DNA from: Amblyornis subalaris
Taxonomy: Eukaryota > Chordata > Aves > Passeriformes > Ptilonorhynchidae
DNA: 64,000 nucleotides
Direction: 5' to 3'
Assembly: GCA_018881555.1 (NCBI GenBank)
Contig: JACAXG010000104.1
Span: 2,252,887 to 2,316,886, forward strand
The translations under genes were made by a program, and so were the position numbers. How positions within the stretch are numbered: position 1 is the first letter of the stretch; the number at the start of each line of letters is the position of its first letter. Below, piece after piece: positions 51,471 through 62,510 of this stretch. The notes under the pieces were generated by a model that ran no database searches, had not been told where the DNA came from, and was given only the letters and a program-made list of their open reading frames with translations.

Positions 51471-52332
51471 TTTAGGAGTGATGACACCAAGTTGGATTGA
51501 GTGTTGATCTGCTGGAGGGTGGGAGGGCTCTGCAGAGGGACCTGGTCATGCTGGATCAGTGAGTCACATCCAATGATATGAGGTTCAACAAGATCAAGTG
51601 CTGGGTTCTGCACTTTGGTCACAACAACCCCCAGCAGCACTACAGGTTGGGGACAAAGTGGCTGGACAGCAGCCAGGCAGAGAGGGACCTGGGAGTACTG
51701 ATAGACATCAGGCTGCACATGAGCCAGCCGCGTGCCCATGTGGACAAGAAGCCAATGGCATCCTGGCCTGTGTCAGGAATAGTGTGGCCAGCAGGACCAG
51801 GGAAGTCATTCTTCCCTTGCACTCGGCACTGGTGAGGCCACACCTTGAGTGCTGTGTCCGGTTCTGGGCCCCTCAATTTAGGAAGGACATTGAGATGCTC
51901 AAATGTGTCCAGCCAAGGCAATAAGGCTGGTGAAGGGTCTGGAGCACAAGTCTGATGAGGAGCAGCTGGGGGTGTTTAGCCTGGAGAGGAAGAGGCTCAA
52001 GACCTCATCACTCACTACAACTGCCTGAAAGGAGGGTGTACCCAGGTGGAAGTCAGTCTCTTCTCCCAGGCAACTTGCAATAGGACAAGAGGACACCATT
52101 TAAGCTGTGCCAGGGGAGGTTTAGGTTGGACATTAGGAAGAAATTCTTCACAGAAAGGGTGATTGGGCATTGGAATGGCCTGCCCTGGAGGCAGTGTCCC
52201 TGAAGGTATTTAAGAAAAGACTGGATGTGGCACTTAGTGGCATGGTGTTGTTGACAAGGTGGTGTTAGGTCATAGGCTGGAGTTGATGATCTCACAGGTC
52301 TTTTCCAACNTAGTTGATTCTATGATTCTGTG
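51471..52332 (+). mobile_element. CR1 LINE, 5'-truncated, sense
   Basis: This copy has about 0.86 kb of CR1 ORF2 C-terminus plus the 3' end. It starts near GTGATGACACCAAGTTGG and ends GATTCTATGATTCTGTG, the CR1 terminus. Translations include [16 protein letters not shown] and [17 protein letters not shown] in one frame. The frame then shifts near 51740, after which [18 protein letters not shown] and [17 protein letters not shown] follow in another frame, so the reverse transcriptase tail is broken by frameshift. Later blocks give the [17 protein letters not shown] and HWNGLPW-like remnants. No intact ORF remains. It lies in the transcribed orientation of RASA3 and is inverted relative to the copy at 18.5 kb. 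Confidence 0.95.
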
Positions 52333-52458
52333 AAATCGCAGTATGCATTATATTCAGAAGAGAGTCCTTCTGATTGTATGGTTGTTTATTCTTACTATAG
52401 TGATAACCAATGTTTGGAAGCTTAAGGCTAGTGGGAAACAAATAATGAAACCATTTTG

Positions 52459-52525
52459 TGGTGTTTTTTTGTTTGGGTTTTTGTTTGGCTGGTTTTCTTA
52501 TGGGGTTGTTTGGTTTTTTTGGTCA
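52459..52525. repeat. T/G-rich low-complexity tract
   Basis: The tract is almost pure T and G: a GTTTTTTTG run, TTTGGGTTTTTG, TTTGGCTGG, then GGGGTTGTTTGG and a 7-nt T run. It resembles the tracts at about 47890-47932 and 50146-50195. No coding content. Confidence 0.7.
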
Positions 52526-53749
52526 TGATTATTAATCAGTGAACAATTTCATGTAGAGCATTGTAAGGATATTTTAATCGTTGTGATTCCTTTGAGTTGT
52601 GCCTTGATTGCTTTTAAGAAATGTGCTCTCGAGATGAAGCAGACATCNTGAACTTGTTGCACAACTTGACCAGGTGAGAGCTTTCATCACTGTCTTGGAA
52701 GACACCAGACTACGTGATCCCAAAGATTCCTTTTGGTTCCAAAATAGGAGAATAAGCTTAACACAAGTATGAACTGTTTGTGCTATAACTGGAATTAAAA
52801 AGCTTATGTGGGCTACTAATTACAACTGGTTATACTAGAATGCCTGACTATGCCCTAATTTGCATCTCCTTTTTCCATGTGAAGATCTAAAGTGACAAGA
52901 CACTAAGAACTTTAATAAAGAGCACTGTATGTTGTTTTTCATCTCTAGAGGCTTGGTGCTGTACAAGCAATGGTTTAAGCACCTCTTGGTGAAGCAGATT
53001 GTTCTTTGGATGGGATATCATGGGTTTTAGCTAAACCCGTGATGTGACTGACCTTTCAGAGTAGAAAGTAAAATGGGACAGTGTGCCAGTGGAAACTGTT
53101 TACAATTCTTGTAACGCTTTGCCCCTGGTAGAGGGTACCAGGTTTACCATTTGGATGNGCGTTCATTGTGCGGGTGACCGTAACTGGTGCTTTTTCCCAT
53201 CCAACAGGTCAAAGGGATTTTGTCTTCTATTAAACGTCTGTGGCTTCCTCTCCAGGCACCTTTTGGGTATTGCTCTGTGATGACTCAGTAGGCAATCCTA
53301 CTACTGAGTAGTAGCTGTTTTCCTAACGTCTTAAAAGTCATGGAGAATCTTAAGAGTCTGGTGCTTTGCAGCTGTAGTGTTGCAGAGGATGACGCTTTTA
53401 AAGAAAGTTTCACTTCTAATGGAAGATTTTGTCTGCAGGACCTACTTTCTTTGATATTGCCACAGAATGGCCACAAAATATCCGTCATGGAATTTCTGTA
53501 TTATATTCAGTGTGAGCCTTAAGGAACAGAACACTACTGCACGTCTCCTTGTAGGACCAGAGGAATGATTCCAGTTAGGCAAGTCATCATCCTGTGACAG
53601 CTGTTTTTTAAATAAATGGTTTATGAATCCTGTTTGATCTCTCCTTTTGCCAAGTCAGAGACATCGATAAAGATTTTTCAGTTAATTTCATAGAAAAGTG
53701 TATTACAAAATGTGCTTTTTGATGCCTGTGATGATTGTGCTTCTTTGAT

Positions 53750-53853
53750 GGGGCTTTGAGCAACTTGGTCTAACGAAAGGTGTCCTTGCCCATGGCAGGG
53801 AAGTTGGAACTAGATGGTTTTTGAGGTTCCTTCCACCTCAAACCATTCTATGA
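53750..53853 (+). mobile_element. CR1 LINE 3'-end fragment, sense
   Basis: This is a short CR1 tail with the conserved order GGGGCTTTGAGCAACTTGGT, AGGTGTCCTTGCCCATGGCA, GGAAGTTGGAACTAGATGG, GAGGTTCCTTCCACCTCAAA and CATTCTATGA. Only the last ~105 bp of the element inserted, which is a common outcome of CR1 5' truncation. Confidence 0.95.
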
Positions 53854-54017
53854 ATAGCTCTATCTGCATTAGTGTAAGAAATTTAGGTAAATGAAACTTA
53901 ACAAGCCTGATGTGTGTGTTGCTATTTGGTTTGTTAAAGAAGACTCTGTGGTTCTACTTCCCACCTTCCACAGACTTCGTGTATGTGATTTAAATTGAGT
54001 GTTTCTGGTTTGGGCTG

Positions 54018-54035
54018 TTTTTTTTTTTTTTTTTT
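54018..54035. repeat. 18-nt poly-T run
   Basis: Eighteen consecutive T residues after TTTGGGCTG and before AGTAAAGCAC. It looks like a polypyrimidine/AG cryptic acceptor, but no exon-like sequence follows. Confidence 0.9.
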
Positions 54036-56099
54036 AGTAAAGCACAGTTTTTGAGGATATAACACTTTGATTTTAGTGTTAAATACTGTGTGCTTTTTAT
54101 TTTTCACCTCCTATGCTTGATTACTGTATTGTCCGTAATCACAGTGAGGTACATTAACATCTCTTTAGATACGTAAATCCTGACAGCGTCAAGTTATTAA
54201 TATTATTTTGTGAATTCTAGTTGAAGAGCATTTTTATGTTCACTGTGACACAATTTGTATAACCTTAGCCCAGTTCTCTTATCAAAACAAATTCAATGCA
54301 TCCAGCATTACTTTGGAACTTAGTTGGCAACTTAACTGCCATCAGGTCTCAGCAGGACTGATGAATCAGCTGAATTTGTATTCCTTAATGAAAGTATCAC
54401 ATGTGTAGCAAAGATCACTGCCCTTTAATAATAACTATTGTTAATCAAGATCCCAGCTTGTCTGATTATTCACATAAATGTAATCAAGGGTTGTTCTGAG
54501 TTGTTTCAAGTTGTGTTTTTTAAAGCATTAAAAGTTCTGCCTACATCAGGTGTGCCAAGGCATTCTCATTACAGAATGTTGTAGCTTCCATAAAGTGTTT
54601 GAAGGCACCTTTGATTGCTTTCTAGGTCCACAAATAATTATTTCTTTTTTTTATAAATTACAACATATTTTTGTTTTGCTTTTCACTTAGGAAGTTGTAT
54701 TTGCCTCTACATCTAATTAAATATATGATGTGAAAATATCTGTGGAAGAACATTCAAGGATTTATTTAGTAGAAAAATCATTATACTTGAATTGACTAGG
54801 AATGAGAAGAAGCTGGCTGGGTTTACATTCTGTTGGTGCTACAGCTTTCATTAAACCACCCCATTCCTTTGTCTTCCCTTCCTGTGTGCATCCCCCATCA
54901 CCCAAAAGATGCTGGGATTTGATCTAGACTCTCAGCTGATGCATTCTCTTGGCCCAAGAGTGCCGGGTTGTTGTGCCCTGTGGTTCAACTGTGTCATGGC
55001 ATGAGATTTAGATAGTGTTTTCCAATCTGCTTGGATTGGAATTCCAGTCTGCTTCCAAACTACTTCACGTTCTCCCAGTTGTTCCAGGTGTCTGTTGGTT
55101 CAGGTCACTTACCAGTGTGTCTAAATTGTTATTTAAAATATTACTATCTATGGCCAGCCTGGGATATCTGTTTGAATTGACTATACTCAGCACTTGGGAG
55201 GAAAACCCTTGCTCACCAGCTGGGTAGGAAAGCCCTAGCACGTGCTGCTTCTGTTTTTCTCTTTAGTTTCTTATAGTTGAATACCCACACCTACCCACTC
55301 CCCACCAGGGTACCTTATTTCCTTTTCTCTGTCATAAGTTCTTTAAAGCTTCTGCTTTTAACCTCCTCCTTATCTTTTTACTTCATAATCAGATTCCTGC
55401 CACTAGGCTCAAAAGCTTTTGGGTGATTTCTTGGTAACTTTTGCTCTGCCAAGTATCTCACTCTATCTTAGGGATGAATTTCAGTCGTTCCAAAACCAGC
55501 TTCTTCATTTTGTCTTCCTTCTTGTCACATGGGTATCAACGATCTAATAGTTGTAGATGCTCCTGGCCTCCACTGGCTGGTGGAGAGGAAAAAGTCAGGA
55601 CATGTTCATGCAGCTTGTTCTGTTTGGTTATGTGCTCCTGCATGTACACAGTGACATGCAGGCACTGCCTGAAAGGAGGGATTGTGCTATATGCCTGCAG
55701 CTTCTTCCTGGGAGCAGGTTTAACTTGGACAGGTCTCAAGTCAGATATCATTGCAGTTTGCTTTCCATAAAACCTGTATATCCCCTACAGCACAGTAAGA
55801 CTAACCTACCTTTCCAAGCAAATAAAAATGACATGGGAGATTTTTGTGTCAGTCTAGCTTCATTATTTAGCCATAACAGCCTTTCTGCCTCCGACTCCTA
55901 TGCTGCCTTTTGGTCTTCTTTCTTTTCTTATCAGCATGTACAGACAGTATCTCATTGCTTCCATTTAGGATTGCCGCAGGCCACCACTGGCTCAGCTAAA
56001 GCTGCTCTCTGAGCTCTAATAATTTGCTGTCTATTGTAATTGTTGCTGGTTTGTGCTTCCCTCCTCCTGCGTTTCTCACTACACTGCTTTAACAAAAAT

Positions 56100-56260
56100 G
56101 CTTCTGCAACTGCCTTGATGTGTTGACCCATTCCCTGGCTTCCTGCCATACTACATGAAATTCAAATTTCTTCATTTGCCCCTACAAGAATCAATATAGT
56201 GCTGTCATTAAGCAAATTTATCCTTTCCTGATTTACTTCTCTTTTTGTATTGCTATTAGC
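56100..56260 (+). mobile_element. Possible L2-like LINE relic
   Basis: The segment CATTCCCTGGCTTCCTGCCA, then ATGAAATTCAAATTTCTTC and TTTGCCCCTACAAGAATC, resembles the DNA that codes for the H-W-L-P-V ... R-I-x-F-K ... T-Y-K-A-L block at the end of L2-type reverse transcriptases. The pyrimidine-rich sequence on both sides would fit such a relic. It was matched by eye to a remembered pattern and is heavily decayed, so this is a weak call. Confidence 0.3.
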
Positions 56261-59200
56261 TTATAATTTTTACATACTGCTTGCTTGGCTGTAACTTCTA
56301 TTTGGAGTTTTTGTCTTTTCTGAATATCAGCATGTGCTAGAAATAACTTCTCCTTATGCACCCTTTCTCTTTACTCTCCTGTTGTTAAGCTCTCACTCCT
56401 TGTTAATAGGTGGAGTTGCCAGTCTGAGACCAAGGCAGAAGGAAATGATCGTGTTAGTGCCAGGAATAGTCACTAAATCAGTGCAATTCAAAATTTCAGT
56501 GAGCTTGTGTCTTTGCTTAAAGCTTCAGAGCACTGTCATAGAAGATAATTTAACCATTTTTAGTATTGACATAACTGAAGAGTTTTCTGAAACGGCTTTT
56601 AGGAGGCTTGCGACTCTCCTGTCATGGACTCGTAAACTGGCTTAACTAGTGATGGATTAACTCCTTGTCCTGCAAGAACGGAATGGCTGACACACACTTT
56701 TTAGTCTGCTCTCTTTAGTACAGGGTACAGATGGTACTGGGAAGCAAATAGGATGTTTTGAACTGTAATATGGAGGACAGCTCCCATATTAATAGCAGAA
56801 AAAAAGACCATTTTTAAACTTCTAAGAAATGTGTAGATGCCTACTGACATGAGAAAATTTTGCAGTTTATTTGAAGTGATACTAGTTTCAGGGATGCATG
56901 TGTGTTGACAGTATTTCTTCCTTATATTTAATGAAGCAGGGTTTTTTTGCATTGGATGTAGTTTTACTGTAACATCTCTAATAGTATTTGGTTTAGAATG
57001 GGAAAGTAGGGGCATTGCTCATTAGCTTTCACTTGCTTTCTGTACATTATTTGTTGGCTTTGAATGAATGCTTGTCCTTGTTTTGTTATAAAATATCTTC
57101 AGTAAAATACTTCGGAAAGAAATCGTTGCTTGATCCCAGACACTAGCAGTCAATTCTTCTTCCTTTGCTCTCTCAGAAGGAAATCACCATTGACAGCCTT
57201 GAGTTAACAAGAATTGTGTATGTGGGACAGAAATGTTGTGCTTACAGAGCTTTCCACTTCAGACCAAAAGCTAACCTGGATGCTGCATGAGGCTGCAAAA
57301 ACTGTTGTAGGTCAGCTTAGGAAGGAATCTATGTTCGGGGTAACACGTGTGTAAGAACATGTTTAAATATTTCACTCGACTATGACTATTTTGAACTGGG
57401 AATGGGGAAGAAAAGGTAGTACTTATGTGGGGTTGCAGCTGTCATCTCAGTTTCAAGGTTTCTGTTGTGCTTTTGGTATAGAGGCTTTGGGGGGTGTTCT
57501 AAAGGGAAAAAACCCAAAATAGTTACTTCCACAGCCTGTTCCTCTGATGCACTTAAGCTCTATCAAAATGGGGTAGTTTTGAGTGTATAATATATTTTGT
57601 ATATAAATGTTTCAGAATCAATGCCTCAAATACCTGTACAGTCTTTGNTCTAAGGGAATACACATTGAGTGAATTGCTGATCCAGATGAAGTGCCATTTG
57701 TTTGAGTGGGGCAAAATTTCATTTAGTGCCACGGACCTTTGTGGCAGAATGAGTTGTCACATGAAGGGGGGAAAAGTAGCTCCAGTTGACTGTTAATCTC
57801 TTGAAGGTTAAGGGGATGGCAAATGTTTATTTGCTTGTAAGCCAGAACTTGTTTGTTCACCAAAATAATCTCAAAAGGAGAAGGGTGTTATCCAGAGAAG
57901 ATAGGGTACTGCTGGAGTTCCTCAAGGAGAGTGGTTTTCTTGGAGGGGGCAGTAAGAGTGGTGGGAGGATAGACTGGAGAGCAGCAGTATGGATGAGGAT
58001 TGGGTCAAGGCTCTGTTTTCAGGTTTCCTGGAGAGATGAAATGATGTAATGGGAAAATGTCTTGAAAGATCATGATGATAAAGCACGTATTGATGTATTT
58101 TGTTCAGTATGGCTATGTCTTCTTGGACATTGGTGGATCTTTTTCTTTCCCTGGTTCATTCTACCATGGCATGGTCAGTGGTCACCAGACACTACACAGT
58201 GCTGTAACATTTTGTCCATGTGGGACATAACATGAAGGTGAACCAGGGCACATCATTGCAGGCAATTCCCAGGATGTGAGAACTGCTTTCAGAGGAAACT
58301 GGTCTGTTCCCGGTACAAAAAAAACATTCAGGTGAGAAGAATAGTAGGAAATCTTGTTTTGGTACAAGTAGATCAGTTTCAAAAACCAAGGAATAGACAC
58401 TTTTGAAATCTTCTTTTACTGGAATTCACTTACTGGGAGTGGACATGATCCTTTGGCTTCAGATGATCATCCAGAGGATAAGGATTTGATTCAATATTTG
58501 GATTCCGTATTCTTAGCTTCCTTATTCCCTGGGGTCAGGGGCAANGCAAAGTCAGAGTATGGATTGGTAAAGAAATTTTGAGAAGGTTGGTACATAATAA
58601 TAGCATTTTTGATGATGAAGGCAGAGTGGAATTTAAAACCAAGATTGAGTAAACTGTAAAAAAATTTTGCCTTATTCCAGAAGAAACTGGCCATCTGGTC
58701 AGCCTCTTAACAAAAAAGGGTTGTGTGTTTATGTTAAATCTTCAGCGGAGATCCGGTAGATTACTTTGTCAAAGTCAAGGGGAAGTGCAAGACTTGTCTG
58801 AAGGTGCAGAAATGGCAGTTCAGATGTAGCATTTGGTCAGACTCAGCCCAGGATGCTGACTCTGTCTGGTAGGAGGTGAAGAATTATGAGAGCAGTCATA
58901 CAGTGACACGCTCGCCTGGCCTCTGAAAATTTATGATACAGGGAATTTTTGAGCTAGACATAGCACCTTTCTGCTTATAGTGATGAGTGCACTTCCATTC
59001 AGACAAAATTCCTCTAAAACGTGAATATGATTGGTTTGTTAAAGTTGCGATAAATGGAATTAAGAGGAGGCCTGGGAATAGTTCCTGATTGCAGTGGAAG
59101 GCATAAATCCGTTCACTGGTCTGAGAGCAGCTACCATGTGCCCACACAGATGTGAGTCTGGCCAAGGTGTACATGAAAGTCTGTTGTGCAGCATTACATC

Positions 59201-59526
59201 AAAGTTCCTCTTAAGCCACTGGCAATGAGTGAGGAGCTCAGCTCATGGTGCAAGGCTGCANCGAAAGAAAAGAACATTCAAGAATGAACTGAATGTGGCA
59301 AGGAAAGGCCACCACCTCTTTACTGTCAGCCTAGGCAAAAAGACTGGACTGTTCTGTTATGAAGTTAAAGATTAATAGCCTATTTTGTGCGCCCTGAGAA
59401 GCCCAGTCACAAAGGCAGACTATTTAGAGGTGCTCCGTTATCCTGGGAAGACAAAGTGCTCAAGATAGTACTTATGTTACAGGATGACTCTACTCAGTAG
59501 AAAAGAAGGATTGGGAAGGGAAAAAA

Positions 59527-59540
59527 GAGAGAGAGAGAAA
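59527..59540. repeat. Short (GA)n run
   Basis: Six to seven GA units inside a purine-rich stretch. No further structure is seen. Confidence 0.8.
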
Positions 59541-61869
59541 GATCTAGAGGGATTTAAGAAACTAAGTCACATACCCAGCTCTGGGAAATGTAGCTTACCA
59601 AAGAAGTACTTAGCATAAGGCAAAGATGCATTGTTTCGATGACAGTTCTGACAAATCTACCACAAAGTTTGCTTTTAAGTTGGTACTTGTCTGGTCAGGC
59701 TTACCTCACAAAGTACTTGAGTGTTCAAGTAATCATTAGATCACTAGGGCAAGCAAGGAGGAGGAAGTCTCTTGTCTTTGAAATGATGCAGACAAGAACC
59801 TGAGTATGGCCAAAAAAATGTGCATATGAGATGGAACCAAGTCTCAAGATAGAAGTGAAAGAGGTGGAACAAGCAGAGGCTGGAAATGGAGGAATAGTAA
59901 GGTAGGTGAGTAAACTTGCTAAGCATCAATATCGATCCCAGAAACCAAGCAATTAAAATACGTGGTACAGCGATAAAAGCAATTGTATAGAAATATGGTG
60001 TATTTCTTTTCTCTTGAAGAATCACAGTGAGAAAACAGTCTGATTTGAGAAAAAAGAATGGGAATGATGTGCCGTTCCCTGCCCTAGGCTGACTCGGTAT
60101 ACTGGAGGTGATTTCGTCTGGAAGAACAGTAAATGTCCCTTCTGGTTTCTTTTGGCTGTGTCCATTTTTGGCTTGGTTGTCCATTCTGACACACAGGGAG
60201 GCCGATGACACATATGCATCTTGAACTAATCACAAAGCCTGTAATTTTGAAACAATTTTTGCAGTTCCAGGGAAGGAGTATGAAATGCCTACGGGCTTGG
60301 ATCATCCTGATGTTTCTCACCTGTGTTAAGCTGGATTTTGAGAATGTTTGTGTAGGGGCTGTGTCAGAGATTACAGCCTACAGCTCTTAGTTGGCAACCC
60401 AGAGGCAGAGGAAATGCCTGTACTGTCAGATATGAGCCACTTAGTCTTTGTTGAAAAATCTCTTTATTTTTTTTCCAAGACCTTCTGCTCCTGCCACCCT
60501 CTCCAACTTCTGTAGGGATGAGGGCATGTTTATGGTGTGTTTAGGTTTTTGAGGTTTTCTCTTACCCGCTGGGAATTTTCCATAGCTTCTTTACTCTTGT
60601 GAAGGTTTGGTCATGAACCACATTGAAAACTGAACTGTCTTGTTTCTTGAAACCTATTAATTTTATAAACCACAAGCAAAATATGGTGAGGCAGCTGCAT
60701 TGAGAGTTTTCTCATATGACCCAGCGCTAACCTTAGCTCTGCCCAGCCAGGCAAGCTGTGAGGGATGGTTCACCCTGCCNCAGCTGGGCTCCAGACAGCT
60801 AATGATGAGAAATTGCTACTTGGGTAGAAAAGATTCTGGCAGCCACCAGACATTTTTTCTCTGGAGTCTGATGAGTTGACTTGTAATTCTTGAATAATCT
60901 TGATTGTCTAGGCTTTTTTTCATTATTCTTGTACATGTAAGTTAAGTTAATTCTGCAGATGACTAGAGCAAGGGCATTTTATTTTTACTGGCTTTATTCA
61001 CTGCTTCCCACTGTGCACCCCCCCTTCCCAAGATGATACTTTTATTACACTTTATTTTTCTGTCTAATCCTGATATGAACTGTCAGTCTTAATAATGTGA
61101 TGACCACGTGGCAGAATTGAGGTTATATTTTATTGTGTCTGGGTAGCTGACATTTTGTTCTAGTTCTTTTCCTCCTTGCCAAGTAAAGCCAGTGTTTTGG
61201 TACCAGGTTTGGTACCAGGGAGAGGAGGAATGTTAATTGACGTAGCAACTTTCCCATGACTGAAGAAAATGGCTGTAACAAAAGCAGCCCTAACATTACA
61301 GTATCCTGAAGCTAATGAGGGTATTCTAACATCAGTCAATCAGATCTGTGCCTTGTTGAATTTTGTCTCTCCTCATAATGCTTTGTAAGATAACGAGAAT
61401 GAGCGTCTCTCCAAACACAGCCTTCCTTCCTCAAAATCCTAAGTCTTCAGTCTTTTGCCTGATTTCTTCAACATTCCTAAACAATAACAGCTTTTAGATT
61501 ACCTGAAAAGCTTGATACAGTCTGTCTGTGTCTGTTTTCCCACATTTTGTTTCTTTCAAGATTGTTTTTGCTTTTCTTATTCCAACTGGACACAAAGAAA
61601 CACATTACTCTTAAGTCATTGTGACTGCGTAAGAACATCTGTGTATTTTGTTCTATTTCTTTTCTTTTTGCTTTTTCCCCAGAGAGCAGAACTACCCTGC
61701 TGTGTAAAATGCCCCTCTAGTCAAGCCTAGTACTGTTTCTGATACTCGCTGGTGATTGATACTTCAAATATGGTACGATTGCTTCGGTGTTGCACCCTTC
61801 CTGATCACCAATTTGAGACTTCCTGAGCTGAAGAAGGCTTATGGACCATTAAGCTTGAATAGCTGCCTA

Positions 61870-62510
61870 CAAGCCTACACTCCATGAGTTCTTATAGTCC
61901 TGGTTTGAATCCACATATTCTTTCAGCCTCCACGACACCCCATGGCAATAAGTTTTGCAATTTCATTGTGTGGAAAAAGTACTTCCTTTTGTGTTTATTT
62001 TTAAACCTGCTGTCTGGTAATTTCATTATGTGCCCCATAATTTTTATTTTGTGTGGAAATGTTCTTCACACCATTCATGATTTTGTAAGCTGTTCATGAA
62101 TGGATAAGTTCTGTTTTCTGAGCTGGAGTATACAGATCTGGGAGAGTCCTGAGTGATTAGAAGCCGTCCTGTTGTTCTTCTCCATGTGTTCTGCAGAGCA
62201 CTCACAATTCAAGATGTGGGTGCCCAATGATGTACATTGCTGTGTTCTCTCCAACCAGCTGATGATACTGTTTGCCATGGCTGACGGCTGGTGTGATAAC
62301 AACAGAGGGCTATCCACAAGAAGATCCTTAAATTCTTCTATGTGGCAATATTAGAATAAATCCTCTCATTGTATATGTGTATAGTTAGGGTATGCATATT
62401 TTTTGTTTGGGTAAGTTCACACTTCTGATCGTTCAAATTAATCTGTGATTTTTTTTGTTATTTGGGTAGTGATTTGTAAACTCTGTATGTCCTGAACTGT
62501 AGTTCATGCT
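61870..62510 (-). mobile_element. Ancient CR1 LINE relic, antisense, about 0.65 kb
   Basis: Read on the plus strand, the segment follows the reverse complement of an old CR1 ORF2 as seen in turtles and crocodilians, block by block. The blocks are GGTTTGAATCC, TTCAGCCTCCACGACACCCC, GGCAATAAGTTTTGCA, GAAAAAGTACTTCCTTTTGT, TTTTAAACCTGCTGTCTGGT, CACACCATTCATGATTTTGT, ATTCAAGATGTGGGTGCCCA, GGCTATCCACAAGAAGATCC and TATATGTGTATAGTTAGGG. The order and spacing of at least nine blocks make chance similarity unlikely. Divergence is high and all frames are broken, so this is a fossil from well before the CR1 copies at 18.5 and 51.5 kb. End points are approximate. Confidence 0.75.

Noticed and set aside
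51578..51924. Plus-strand frames of 85 and 108 codons as genes
   Set aside because: Both are frameshifted parts of the sense CR1 ORF2 remnant.
59744..60211. 155-codon minus-strand open frame
   Set aside because: Low-complexity Phe/Leu/Ser composition produced by purine-rich sequence on the plus strand. No recognised family.
57700..60250. Interrupted open frames on both strands with some Trp/Cys-rich and hydrophobic stretches that faintly recall a decayed endogenous retrovirus envelope region
   Set aside because: In-frame stops are about as frequent as expected by chance, no pol motif, LTR or primer-binding site was seen, and frames on both strands look equally plausible. A translated profile search would be needed.
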